A stretch of 64,000 nucleotides of DNA from Reyranella sp. (GCF_004297405.1 NZ_SCVC01000042.1:186001-250000), one strand, 5' to 3'; numbered from the stretch's first letter, positions 24,191 through 33,110 are shown. A program made the numbers and translations. Notes: generated by a model from the letters alone, not told the origin.

Positions 24191-24673
24191 CTAGGCGCTG
24201 CTTCGGGAGAGGCTGAAAGAGCCGAAGGGCAAGGGAAGCAGCCGTTTCTTCGGCAGCGGCGGCGGCAGGCCGGTTCGGGTCGTCGTGCGGATCAACGTCA
24301 GTACAGCGCTGCGCAGCGGGCCCAGCGCCACAGGCTTGTTCATGAATGTAAAAATGCCGGTGTTGGCCAATGTGTGGTCCGAGAGCCCATCGATGCGGCC
24401 CGACATCACGATCATCGCCGTACCTGGGCTCAGCCGCTTGATCCGTTCGGCGACTGTCACGCCGTCGAGATCGGGCAGATTGTAGTCGATCAGAGCTACC
24501 TTGGGCCGCAGCCGGGCAACCGTATGGATCGCAAGTGAGCCACTGACCGTGGCATCGACCCTGAGGCCGGCCCGTCGCAGGTAGCAAGCCAGTTCCTCGG
24601 CTTGTGTGGGATCGTCTTCGATGATGAGGACATCGGTTAGGAACGACGCTGTGCCCGGGTCATCTTGAGACAT
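24191..24673 (-). CDS. single-domain response regulator
   Basis: A 160-residue receiver protein. It shows IIEDDPTQAEE, the phosphoacceptor Asp in ALIDYNLPDLDG, VMSGRID, and the conserved Lys in FMNKPVAL. A basic, Pro/Leu-rich tail of about 30 residues (PPPLPKKRLLPLPF) replaces an output domain. A 6-base-arm hairpin (24674-24688) abuts its start codon where a ribosome site would normally be. Confidence 0.87.
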   Translation of the reverse strand: MSQDDPGTASFLTDVLIIEDDPTQAEELACYLRRAGLRVDATVSGSLAIHTVARLRPKVALIDYNLPDLDGVTVAERIKRLSPGTAMIVMSGRIDGLSDHTLANTGIFTFMNKPVALGPLRSAVLTLIRTTTRTGLPPPLPKKRLLPLPFGSFSLSRSSA

Positions 24674-24688
24674 GCCCTAGGATAGGGC
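24674..24688 (-). promoter_or_regulatory. stem-loop abutting the start codon of a response-regulator gene
   Basis: GCCCTA and TAGGGC pair around GGA directly before the ATG ending at 24673. No Shine-Dalgarno lies between the stem and the start. The stem could lower or control initiation. Confidence 0.35.
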
Positions 24689-24738
24689 GGTTCGGTGTAC
24701 TTTTCACGACGGATCGCCTCCGGATCGGAGGAATCGTC

Positions 24739-25542
24739 TTAGCCCGCTCTGCGGCTCACGTAGGTATCGAAGAACCGCTCGACGGCATCGAGCCCGTCCA
24801 GACTCAGCCGGACGATAGTGCGCCGCTTGTCGCCAATGTCGCCGGCGCGTTCGATAAGGCCGTGCGCCAGCAACTGCTCCATACGGCGAAGCGCCGTCGT
24901 CAGTGGCACGCCGGACGCAGCGCCCAGACTTGTCACGGTGACCTCCGCGCCGGCCAACCGGGCATCGTAGAGGTCGAGCAGCATTTCCCAACATGGATCG
25001 GAGAAGAGCTCAGTGGGGAAGTACTGACTGCGCATCTTGCGCATCGACTGCATGTCTTTGAGGGCGGCGCGTTTACGGTCGAACGGTCCGTTGGCGAACG
25101 CTTCAGCCGGCGTTGTCGCCGTCCGTTCACGGGACTGCCGTGCGAGCAGGGCAGACTTTACGGCCCGGACCAGTCGCGGACCGTCGACCGGCTTGGTGAG
25201 CAGGTCCCGAGCGCCGAGCCGAATCGCCTCGACGGCATCGTCGAAACCAGCATGGCCGCTCACGAAGATCACTTCGGGCCGACTACCATCCGCCAACCGG
25301 CGGAGATGTTCGGCGAACTCGAGGCCTGTCAGGGCTGGCATACGCAAATCCGAGACTACAACCTTCGCGCGATTCCCGTCGCTCAGAATCTTCAGGGCCT
25401 GCCAGCCATCGTTTGCGGATAGGCAAGAAAGGCCGGCCTTGGCGAGGCACTCGACCAGCTCCTCGACAGCGGCCGAATCGTCGTCGACCACCATCGCATC
25501 GACGTCGTGAAGTGGGCGAGCCGGACGATTGGAGCTTGTCAT
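24739..25542 (-). CDS. response regulator with MarR-like winged-helix output domain
   Basis: A 267-residue regulator. The receiver domain (about 15-135) has VVDDDSAAVEE, phosphoacceptor Asp in VVSDLRMPALTG, VFVSGHAG and Lys in LLTKPVDG. The C-terminal part (about 180-265) looks like a MarR-type winged helix: VTSLGAASGVPLTTALRRME, LLAHGLIERAGD, then RRTIVRLSLDGLDAVERF. It should bind DNA on phosphorylation. The ATG at 25542 has AAGGAGAA upstream; the open frame continues to 25875 across the promoter region and is not used. It is divergent from the membrane kinase at 25712, its likely partner. A perfect inverted repeat lies in its leader. Confidence 0.85.
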   Translation of the reverse strand: MTSSNRPARPLHDVDAMVVDDDSAAVEELVECLAKAGLSCLSANDGWQALKILSDGNRAKVVVSDLRMPALTGLEFAEHLRRLADGSRPEVIFVSGHAGFDDAVEAIRLGARDLLTKPVDGPRLVRAVKSALLARQSRERTATTPAEAFANGPFDRKRAALKDMQSMRKMRSQYFPTELFSDPCWEMLLDLYDARLAGAEVTVTSLGAASGVPLTTALRRMEQLLAHGLIERAGDIGDKRRTIVRLSLDGLDAVERFFDTYVSRRAG

Positions 25543-25573
25543 AAACGGCAAGGTTCTCCTTGAGTTCAGGCGT

Positions 25574-25594
25574 TCGCCTCCAGAGTGGAGGCGA
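25574..25594. promoter_or_regulatory. perfect inverted repeat between divergent kinase and response-regulator genes
   Basis: TCGCCTCCA and TGGAGGCGA form 9-base arms around GAG. The repeat lies 32-52 bases before the response-regulator start and inside the shared intergenic region. It may be a DNA-binding site for that MarR-like regulator or an mRNA hairpin. Confidence 0.5.
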
Positions 25595-25711
25595 TCGAGG
25601 ATACGCAATGCCTCCAAAATTGCCCGCTTCGAGGTATACTCCGCAAGGGTTGAGCGCGTCGCCGCTGGGGTTTTTGTGGGTGCCGGCGTCCGATAGTGGC
25701 ATACGTTGGGG

Positions 25712-27901
25712 ATGGCGGTGTCGTTGGGACGAACCAAAAAGGCTGGAGAGCGGCCGGCGGGTAGCAGCGCTTTGAGTCTGCTGAACGGCTGGACGAGCGT
25801 GCAGCGCACTGCATTCGCCTGCGTGGTGCACATCCTGATGATCTGGACCGTAGTATTCCTGATTACCGAGGACAACTACGAGCGTGCGGTCGAAAGCTGG
25901 AAGACATCGGCCGAGAACATCGCACTCACGGTTGCAGCACATGCAGCCCAGACACAGGGTGCGGCAGATCTGGTCGTAAAGAGCATGGTCGATTGGATCG
26001 CCGACGAACGTATCGAAACCGAGCAGCAGTTTCGACAGGTCATGGGCGAGCGGCGCTTTTTCGACGCAATGCGCGACCGCATCATCGGCCAGCCACAGAT
26101 CGGTATCGCGCTGATCGTCGCAGCCAACGGCGATATCGTGAATTCGACGCGAGCTTGGCCGCCATCACCAATCAATGTCGCCAACCGTGAATCGTTCAGG
26201 ATCGCCATCGAACCTGGGGCCATGGCGCTCAGTGCGACGGCGACCGGTCTGGTAACTGGCCGCCCTCGCTTCTATATCGCGCGCAAGATTGAGTCGCGGA
26301 GCGGAGAACTGCTTGGCGTCGTGGGCGTGGGCCTCGAGGCCGACTTCTTCGCAACCTTCTACAAACGGATCGCTCTTGGTCCCGACAGCGCGCTGGCGCT
26401 CTTTCGCAACGATGGCACCTTGCTGGCCACCAGTCTGCCCGACCAAAAGCTTGGTGAGCGCTTTGGCAAGACGTTACCCCAGCAATTGATCGAGGGAGGC
26501 GATTCGGGACAGGCCGTTCTTGCTCACGGATCGTTTCCTGCCTTCTCCGGCGGTAGCCTCTCAAGCATTGTCGTCGCCACCAGGCTCGAAGGCTTGCCGG
26601 CCTATGTAACCGTCGTAGTCGGTGAAAGCGCGTTCCTGACACCATGGCGTGATCGCAACTTGCTGATCGTCGCCATTGGTATTCTGTTGACCGGGCTTAC
26701 GGCTTTTGCCGGGCTGCGTATGGCGCACCTGATAGAGCGCACAGGGGCGGCTGCGCGCGAGGCATCCGAGCGGCAGGTGCTGGCCGCCATCGTCGACACG
26801 CCGTCCGCGATGACCGCTGTCGTCGATCGACGCGGCAAGGTCGTTCATGCCAATTCACTTTTCCGACGGTTGCTCGGTAGCGGGGACGACGGCGCCGTAA
26901 CGGAAGCCCTCTACAATCCTGCCCTCGAAGGCGTCGAGCCGCTCCTCATGTTCATCAACGGTGAGGCGCCCACAGCCGAGATCGATCTCAGGCTGATGCA
27001 GCCGGGCGATCAGACCCGGCGGCTACGCTTTTCCCTGTCACGGCAATCCCTGCCGGATAGCGGCGAAAGTGTCATTCTGGTTGGACATGACGAAACATTG
27101 CGCCATCAAGCCGAGCGCGCGATCGCCCTGTCGGGCAAGCTGGTGACCCTGGGTGAGATCACGACCGGCATTGCCCATGAACTCAGCCAGCCGCTGAACG
27201 TCATCCGCATGGCGGCGCAAAACGCCCTGGCTGAAATCCAATCCGAGCCGCAGCCTGTAGTCGCTGGTGACGAGGATCCCGCGCAACCGATACCGGCAAT
27301 GTCGGATCATGAGTTCCGTGACTTTGCCGTCGCCAAGCTCAATCGGATCGTGGCCCAGGTCGATCGCGCCGCCGCCACGATCTCGCGCATGCGCATCTTC
27401 AGCCGCTCGACTCGTGAGGGCCCACAATCCTTCGACCTGCGCGATGCCTGCCGCGGTGCGATCGCCCTGGTGGCGCAGCCTTTTCAAGCCGCCGGCATTG
27501 TCTTCAACGAAACGCTCGGTGGCGAACCGCTCATGATGGTCGGCCACCAGCCGTTGATCGAGCAGGTGCTGGTCGCCGTTCTTGGCAATGCGCGCGACGC
27601 CCTCAGCGAAACATCGCGCAAGGACAAGGCGGTCGACGTCCTGGCTGAACGTGGTGCCGACGGGCGCCTGCGCGTGCGAATCTCGGATAATGGCCCCGGT
27701 GTTCCGGAAGCCATTCGCGAGCGCATCTTCGAGCCGTTCTTTACGACAAAGCCGGAAGGGCAGGGCACGGGGCTTGGCCTTGCTGTCGCTTACGGTATTC
27801 TTCGCGATTCCGGAGGTAGCCTGACTTTAGAAGCAGGCGGGGCTGGCGCCACTTTCCAGATCGACCTGCCCGGTAACTTCTCCAGCGGTTCTCAGGCATG
27901 A
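25712..27901 (+). CDS. membrane sensor histidine kinase with periplasmic dCache-like domain
   Basis: A 729-residue kinase. A transmembrane helix (about 35-55) precedes a periplasmic sensor (60-310) with PDC/dCache features such as IIGQPQIGIALIVAANGDIV and SRSGELLGVVGVGLEADFF. A second helix follows (LLIVAIGILLTGLTAFAG). Next come a PAS domain (VDTPSAMTAVVDRRGKVVHA), HisKA with the phospho-His in GIAHELSQPLNVI, and HATPase with NARDAL, SDNGPGVPE, EPFFTTKPEGQGTGLGLAV. Start: the ATG at 25712; a TTG at 25706 and a GTG at 25718 are alternatives. Its stop overlaps the next start (ATGA), coupling it to a pseudo-phosphatase. Confidence 0.88.
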   Translation: MAVSLGRTKKAGERPAGSSALSLLNGWTSVQRTAFACVVHILMIWTVVFLITEDNYERAVESWKTSAENIALTVAAHAAQTQGAADLVVKSMVDWIADERIETEQQFRQVMGERRFFDAMRDRIIGQPQIGIALIVAANGDIVNSTRAWPPSPINVANRESFRIAIEPGAMALSATATGLVTGRPRFYIARKIESRSGELLGVVGVGLEADFFATFYKRIALGPDSALALFRNDGTLLATSLPDQKLGERFGKTLPQQLIEGGDSGQAVLAHGSFPAFSGGSLSSIVVATRLEGLPAYVTVVVGESAFLTPWRDRNLLIVAIGILLTGLTAFAGLRMAHLIERTGAAAREASERQVLAAIVDTPSAMTAVVDRRGKVVHANSLFRRLLGSGDDGAVTEALYNPALEGVEPLLMFINGEAPTAEIDLRLMQPGDQTRRLRFSLSRQSLPDSGESVILVGHDETLRHQAERAIALSGKLVTLGEITTGIAHELSQPLNVIRMAAQNALAEIQSEPQPVVAGDEDPAQPIPAMSDHEFRDFAVAKLNRIVAQVDRAAATISRMRIFSRSTREGPQSFDLRDACRGAIALVAQPFQAAGIVFNETLGGEPLMMVGHQPLIEQVLVAVLGNARDALSETSRKDKAVDVLAERGADGRLRVRISDNGPGVPEAIRERIFEPFFTTKPEGQGTGLGLAVAYGILRDSGGSLTLEAGGAGATFQIDLPGNFSSGSQA

Positions 27902-28401
27902 CCATTGGCGTTCTGTTCGTGTCCACCGGCGGAATCTGTCGAGCGCCGATGGCGGCGGGCGTATTTCGTACCTTCGCGCGACGTGGCCGGATCGAGCATA
28001 TGTTCGACATCGCCGCTGCCGGTACGTTCGATGGCCATGCAGATGACCCACCTTCGCTGCTGGCGCGCGAGGTTACCGAACGGCGCGGTTATGCATTTGG
28101 CTTGGCGGCGGTACGGCCGCTGCTGCCGGACGATCTGGCGCGCTACGATCACTCGATCGCCATGGATCGCACTAACCTTGCTGCCATGCGCTGGATGGCG
28201 CCAGCCGGGTGCGTCGACCGACCGCAACTTCTCATGCGGCATGTCCGCGAAGCGGGCGCCATCGACATTGTGGATCCCTATGGTGGCAGTGCAGCAGACT
28301 ACGAGCGGGCGCTCGACCTGATCGAGAGAGGTTGTGCTGGTCTGATGATGACCATTGTCCACGCCCTTCAAGGATCGACTGGACAGGGCGCCGCGACTTA
28401 A
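27898..28401 (+). CDS. low-molecular-weight protein-tyrosine phosphatase homologue lacking the nucleophile Cys
   Basis: A 167-residue protein of the LMW phosphatase/arsenate-reductase fold. The P-loop reads VSTGGICRAPMA. The nucleophile Cys of the family's C-x4-C-R-S motif is Ser9 (codon TCC), while Cys14 and Arg15 remain. The general-acid segment is kept as DPYGG (D126). It could bind phosphate or a phosphorylated partner but is unlikely to hydrolyse it by the normal route. Its ATG overlaps the histidine kinase stop (ATGA), so it is made with the kinase and may modulate it. Its stop interlocks with that of the convergent FkbM gene (TTAA). Confidence 0.82.
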   Translation: MTIGVLFVSTGGICRAPMAAGVFRTFARRGRIEHMFDIAAAGTFDGHADDPPSLLAREVTERRGYAFGLAAVRPLLPDDLARYDHSIAMDRTNLAAMRWMAPAGCVDRPQLLMRHVREAGAIDIVDPYGGSAADYERALDLIERGCAGLMMTIVHALQGSTGQGAAT

Positions 28402-29270
28402 CGACGGGTGAAGAGAAGGTCTTGTTGGTGCGCCGGCATGGTCTCGACCCGGTGCAAGGCCGTGGGATGACGCCAACGCAGGTACCAGTCGAGTTCGTAA
28501 TCGTTGTCGATCGCCCAGGCCGAGAAGCCGGCGGCGCGCAGCTGGTCGAAGACATCGCACCATGCGGGGAAGTCGTCCTGGGGGCTGGCCTCGACGACAA
28601 TGTCCATGGTCGGTGGATACATCGAGAGCTGGTCGAGGATGTGCCTCAGGATCGGCGGTTCTGCGCCTTCGACATCCATCTTGATGAGACGAAGGCGCTG
28701 GATTTCATCGGCAGTCAGTATCTGATCCAGCGGTAATGCTTCGACGGAGGCCGTCAATGTGCCGCCGCGTGAGGCAAGCGTGGTGGCGGCTCCAATATTG
28801 CCCTCGTTGATCTCGTAGAGCGCGAGAATACCCGGCTTGTCGGAGACGGCGGCGTTGACCGCACGCACGTTCACCGAGGCGGCGTTGAGCGCGAGATTGC
28901 GCTGCAACAGTTCGAAGGTCCGGGGCGAGGCTTCGATCGCCACGACCTGGCCCGCGCGACCGACGCGCGCGGAGGCGAGCAGGGTGTCGTAGCCAATGTT
29001 AGCGCCGATATCGACGAAGACGTCGCCGCTCTTGAGGTTCTGTTCGATGACCCGCGAGACGTCCGGTTCCCAGACGCCGAAATGCAGGATCATGCGCTGG
29101 ATCAAATCGTTGGGATTGCAGTGGAGCCGAGCGCCGAAGAAGGTCGTGGCGACATGCTCAGGCCCCAAGACGCGCAATACCTTGTTGTAGCCCCGGAAGG
29201 CAAACCGAGCCGCATCGAGCGGCAGGCGCTGGATGGTTCCCACAATAGCTCGGTGCAACAGGCGGATCAT
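28398..29270 (-). CDS. FkbM family methyltransferase
   Basis: A 290-residue SAM-dependent methyltransferase. The SAM-binding motif is VFVDIGANIGYDTLLAS, followed by VVAIEASPRTFELLQRNLAL and the FkbM motif LIKMDVEGAEPPIL. FkbM enzymes O-methylate sugars or polyketides. N-terminal helices (LDAARFAFRGYNKVLRVLG) are typical of the stand-alone form. No glycan or secondary-metabolite genes are adjacent, so the acceptor is unknown. Confidence 0.88.
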   Translation of the reverse strand: MIRLLHRAIVGTIQRLPLDAARFAFRGYNKVLRVLGPEHVATTFFGARLHCNPNDLIQRMILHFGVWEPDVSRVIEQNLKSGDVFVDIGANIGYDTLLASARVGRAGQVVAIEASPRTFELLQRNLALNAASVNVRAVNAAVSDKPGILALYEINEGNIGAATTLASRGGTLTASVEALPLDQILTADEIQRLRLIKMDVEGAEPPILRHILDQLSMYPPTMDIVVEASPQDDFPAWCDVFDQLRAAGFSAWAIDNDYELDWYLRWRHPTALHRVETMPAHQQDLLFTRR

Positions 29271-29446
29271 GCTCCCATCCTACAGCGCGATGCAGCGAGA
29301 GCCGAGTGCGGTTCCAAACCGGCCCGCTGGCGTCGCCTGAAAGGGGCGAACTGGGCCTACTTTTCCGTTCTCACGCCCCGGCGCGGCCTGTATAGGCAGG
29401 ACGCGCGTCGGGCCTCAAACTGGCGGCGACTTTGTGGAGCCGCTTC

Positions 29447-30208
29447 GTGAACCCGACCGAGACGTCCTTCGCTGCGTTCGCCCTCATGCTCGTGGGTGCA
29501 CTGAGCGGCGTCGTTTTGCGCCGTACCCTGCCTGACCATCATCTCGACCAGAATACGAAGGATGTCGTACGCCTAGGCGCAGGCTTGGTCGCGACGATAT
29601 CCGCGCTGGTCTTGGGCCTGCTCATAAACTCGGCCAACAGCACATACGAAGCCCAGCGTACCGAGGTCCGCAAGATTGCCGCCGACATCATCCTGCTCGA
29701 TCGCCTTCTCGCGCAGTATGGGCCGGAGACCAAGCCGATACGGCTCGAACTGCGGCAAGCCGTCGGCACGATGATCGACCAGATCTGGGGGGCGGCTCAG
29801 GAGAGTGCGGCCGGGGCTGGTACAATTGGCCCGACATCCGTTGGAGCGCATATCTACTCGTCGATCCACACGCTTCCTACCGACTCCAGCCTCCAGCGCG
29901 CCGTTCAAGGCCAGGCGTTGCAGACAGCTATCGAGATTTCGCATGCGCGTCTGATGCTCTACGAGCGATCGAAATCGACCATGCCGGCGCCGTTTCTCGC
30001 CGTCCTCGTTTTCTGGCTAACGGCCCTCTTCGTGAGCTTTTGCCTGTTCACGCCGGTCAATCCTACCTCTGCGGTCGCGTTGATCGTGATCGCACTGTCT
30101 GCATCGGCTGCTTTGTTTCTTATCCTCGAGATGGGGCAACCGTTCAGCGGCTTCATGCAGATATCGGATGGCGCCTTGCGCACGGCGTTGCAGCCGCTCG
30201 CCCAGTAG
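29447..30208 (+). CDS. DUF4239 (bestrophin-like) membrane protein, copy 2
   Basis: A 253-residue membrane protein, paralogous to 16931-17668. Shared segments include HHLDQNTKDVVRLGAGLVAT versus RHLSGDSKEVIKLATALVGT, the central LLDRLL helix and the ending FLILEMGQPFSGFMQISDGA. Four hydrophobic helices are visible, two at each end. The GTG at 29447 is chosen because GGAG lies seven bases upstream; a TTG at 29432 is also in frame. Function unknown. Confidence 0.75.
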   Translation: MNPTETSFAAFALMLVGALSGVVLRRTLPDHHLDQNTKDVVRLGAGLVATISALVLGLLINSANSTYEAQRTEVRKIAADIILLDRLLAQYGPETKPIRLELRQAVGTMIDQIWGAAQESAAGAGTIGPTSVGAHIYSSIHTLPTDSSLQRAVQGQALQTAIEISHARLMLYERSKSTMPAPFLAVLVFWLTALFVSFCLFTPVNPTSAVALIVIALSASAALFLILEMGQPFSGFMQISDGALRTALQPLAQ

Positions 30209-30229
30209 CGAGCGACTGCGCCCGAAGTC

Positions 30230-30700
30230 CTACAGTTTTGCGACGAGAGCGGTGAGCTGATCGGCGCAGATGCCCCAGCCTTGATGGAAGCCCATCTTCT
30301 CGTGCGCCTCACGGTCCTCGACCGTCCAGTGGCGCACACGAGCCGTGTATCGTGTCTTGCCGCCTTCATCCTCGAAGGTGAGGATCAACGTCATGAAAGG
30401 CTTCTCCGAAGGCTCCCAGGCCGTCGAGAAGGCGTCTGTGACGACGATGCGTTCGTTCGGCACAACTTCGAGGTAGACGCCGCGGTTGGGCATATCCTGC
30501 CCATCAGGGCCGCGCATCACGATGAAGTTGGCGCCGCCCGTCCGCACGTCGAGTTCGGCGACCGGTGTGGTGTAGGGCAGGGGCGCGAACCACTGCTTCA
30601 GCAAGGCCGGGTCGGTCCAGGCCCGGTAGAGCTTCTCGCGCGATGCATCGATCAGGCGGGTGAGGACCAGTTCGCGATCGGCGGGAAAAGAGGCAGTCAT
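30230..30700 (-). CDS. SRPBCC (AHSA1/START-like) domain protein
   Basis: A 156-residue protein with the AHSA1-type helix-grip fold: ELVLTRLIDASREKLYRAWT, DPALLKQWFAP, then MTLILTFEDEGGKTRYTARV and a final helix HEKMGFHQGWGICADQLTAL. Members bind hydrophobic ligands or act as co-chaperone-like proteins; they often pair with ArsR regulators, none of which is adjacent. The ATG at 30700 has AGGAG upstream; the frame reaching 30766 is longer than the family. Confidence 0.88.
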   Translation of the reverse strand: MTASFPADRELVLTRLIDASREKLYRAWTDPALLKQWFAPLPYTTPVAELDVRTGGANFIVMRGPDGQDMPNRGVYLEVVPNERIVVTDAFSTAWEPSEKPFMTLILTFEDEGGKTRYTARVRHWTVEDREAHEKMGFHQGWGICADQLTALVAKL

Positions 30701-30830
30701 TGCGGGGCTCCTGTTGAGGTTCTGTCCCAAGGACGAACGACGGGGCAGGTATCCGACACGCGCCATAGCTTTTTTCTTTACGCGCAGGCAGCCTGCAACC
30801 TAGCCTCTGGACTGGGGGTGCATTGGGCAC

Positions 30831-33110
30831 ATGGTCGAAGCCAGGTCCGACAGGAACGACGCCCTGGACGTCGATTTCGTGGCCCTGCCGACGGGCACGA
30901 AGATCGGACGATACGAAGTGCTTGCCGTGCTGGGGCAAGGCGCCTTTGGCATTACCTACCGTGCACGTGATGCCCAGCTCGGCCGTGAAGTTGCCCTCAA
31001 GGAGTATCTGCCGACCTCGTTGGCCGTTCGCCAGCATGGATCGACTGTATCGCCCCGCTCGACCAGGGTCGTCGATGATTTCACCCGAGGGCGTGAACGC
31101 TTCGTTGCCGAAGGCCGCACCTTGGCGACACTCCATCGCGCGCCCGGGATCGTTCGGGTCTTCGACTTTCTCGAGCTGAACGATACCGCTTATATCGTCA
31201 TGGAACTGATCCATGGCGATACCCTCGACCGACGCTTGAAGGCGGTCGGACGGCTGGAACCGTCGGCCGTGGGCCGGATCCTGTGGACGGTGCTCGATGG
31301 CCTCGAACAGGTTCACAATGCGGGCTTCCTGCATCGCGATATCAAGCCGTCCAACATCATGCTCGATGAACAGGGCAACCCGACGCTGATCGACTTCGGG
31401 GCCGCGCGCGCCGCGATGACCGGTCATGTGGCGACGATGACGGCGATCTTCACACCAGGTTATGCCGCTGCGGAGCAGATGAGCACGGCAGACCAAGGAC
31501 CGTGGACGGACATCTACGGACTGGCTGCAACGCTCTATCATGCGATCACGGGAAAGGCGCCACCTAGCGCCATCGATCGCGTGCTGGACGATCGGTATGA
31601 GCCGATCGCGCGATTGGCCGGTTCCGGGTTTGCGCCAGGTCTTCTTGCCGGCCTCGATGCCGGGCTTGCCGTGCGCGCGCCCGATCGCCCACAGTCGATC
31701 GCTGCATGGCGGACGATCTTCTCCAGGCTCGATCCTGATGCGACCGTCATCTCGCGACCGCGGACTTCACCTTCGACGCCCGCGCCGACGCCGACGCCGG
31801 CGGTGGTATCGGCCCCCACAAGAGGTCGCTCCGGTTTCTATGCCGGAGCTGCCGTGGCAGTGCTGCTGCTCGGAGGCGGTGGCGCCTATGTTGCGCTGAT
31901 GTCCGAGCCTTCACCGCAGCGCGTGTCGCTCCAGAACTTGAAGACCGAAGATCTCGAACGTCTTCTGATTGAACGCCGCGCCGCCGATGCTGCGGCGGCC
32001 GAGAAACGGCGGCTCGAGGAAGAGGCCCGGCGTAAGGCCGACGTCGATACCGCAGCCAAGCGACAGGCCGATGCCGATCTCGAAAGGGCACAGCAGCAAC
32101 TTCAGAAAGCCGAGCAGGAGCTGGTCCGGCTGCGTGGTGAGATCGAGACGAACCGGCAGCAGGTGCGGAGCGACGCCGATGCCACGGCACGGCGCGTAGA
32201 AGCGGAGACGGCGCAGCGCCGGGCGGAAGCCGAGATTGCCGCCCTGAAGCAGGCGGAACTCGATGCGCGCGGGAAGGCAGCTGCGGAAGCTGAGACCAAG
32301 CGTCGGGCCGACGAGGCGCTGGCCAAAGCGCAGGCCGAACGTCAACGCGCTGACGCGGAGGCATTGCGCACGGCAGTGGCGCCGACCCGCGTCGCTGGTG
32401 TTGCTCCTGCTGCATACGATGGAACTTATGGCGGTACTTACGACCAGATGGGGGCACGCCCGGGAGACCAGGCCCTCCGGAGCGTGTCACTACGAATTGT
32501 GGGCGATTCCGGTAGTGGCAGCCTGAACAATCCCGTTTGCGGCACCAGCCCGATCTCGGTCCGCGTTTCGCTGGCTGGAGACATCTCCGGCGAGGCGACG
32601 ACCTTTGATGCAGCTTGCCAGCGCCTGCCGCTGACGGTGAAGGGCAAGGTCGGTAGCGGCCGTCTGCAAATCCAACTGGCTGGTGTCGGTATCAGTGGTG
32701 GGGCGAGTCTCGCGCTCTTGGGAGAGCCCCCGGCAGTTCCGACTGCTGTGAAACCGACGTCTCCGGCGGTAGTCACGCCACCACCTGTCGACACCGCGCG
32801 GTGGATTGGTCGCATCAAATGCGGGACATGGCCGGGCCACGGCCTGCCTCTCGATCTTTCCTCGGCGGGTGGCCAGACGGCTGCCGGCCCGCGAGACAAC
32901 ATGGCTTTCTCCATGACGATCAGCGGCGGTCGTTACTCCGCCAGCGTCAAATGGACGGTCCCCGATCCGATCCGAAGCTTCAGCGGCACTTTCTTCGGCA
33001 CGATTTCGGGCGAGCGGATTTCGGCGACGACAATCGCCCGCTCCGACTTCAAGACCTTGGCGGGACCGCCAGATGATCAGTGCATGCTCGAGCTTTCCAA
33101 GGTGCGCTAA
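30831..33110 (+). CDS. membrane serine/threonine protein kinase with periplasmic coiled coil and beta domains
   Basis: A 759-residue protein. The kinase domain (about 25-300) is complete: GQGAFG glycine loop, catalytic Lys57 in VALKEY, HRDIKPSN with D170, and DFG (188-190). A Pro-rich linker leads to one TM helix (336-357). A long Ala/Glu/Arg-rich coiled coil follows (about 370-510). Then come two beta-rich segments (about 528-635 and 670-759), each with a Cys pair. By topology the kinase is cytoplasmic and the rest periplasmic, like PknB-type receptors. The ligand and targets are unknown. Its stop interlocks with that of the pepsin-like gene. Confidence 0.88.
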   Translation: MVEARSDRNDALDVDFVALPTGTKIGRYEVLAVLGQGAFGITYRARDAQLGREVALKEYLPTSLAVRQHGSTVSPRSTRVVDDFTRGRERFVAEGRTLATLHRAPGIVRVFDFLELNDTAYIVMELIHGDTLDRRLKAVGRLEPSAVGRILWTVLDGLEQVHNAGFLHRDIKPSNIMLDEQGNPTLIDFGAARAAMTGHVATMTAIFTPGYAAAEQMSTADQGPWTDIYGLAATLYHAITGKAPPSAIDRVLDDRYEPIARLAGSGFAPGLLAGLDAGLAVRAPDRPQSIAAWRTIFSRLDPDATVISRPRTSPSTPAPTPTPAVVSAPTRGRSGFYAGAAVAVLLLGGGGAYVALMSEPSPQRVSLQNLKTEDLERLLIERRAADAAAAEKRRLEEEARRKADVDTAAKRQADADLERAQQQLQKAEQELVRLRGEIETNRQQVRSDADATARRVEAETAQRRAEAEIAALKQAELDARGKAAAEAETKRRADEALAKAQAERQRADAEALRTAVAPTRVAGVAPAAYDGTYGGTYDQMGARPGDQALRSVSLRIVGDSGSGSLNNPVCGTSPISVRVSLAGDISGEATTFDAACQRLPLTVKGKVGSGRLQIQLAGVGISGGASLALLGEPPAVPTAVKPTSPAVVTPPPVDTARWIGRIKCGTWPGHGLPLDLSSAGGQTAAGPRDNMAFSMTISGGRYSASVKWTVPDPIRSFSGTFFGTISGERISATTIARSDFKTLAGPPDDQCMLELSKVR

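Noticed and set aside
30784..30796. GCAGG-CAG-CCTGC hairpin before the Ser/Thr kinase gene
   Set aside because: Only 5-base arms and 35 bases from the start; too weak to call.
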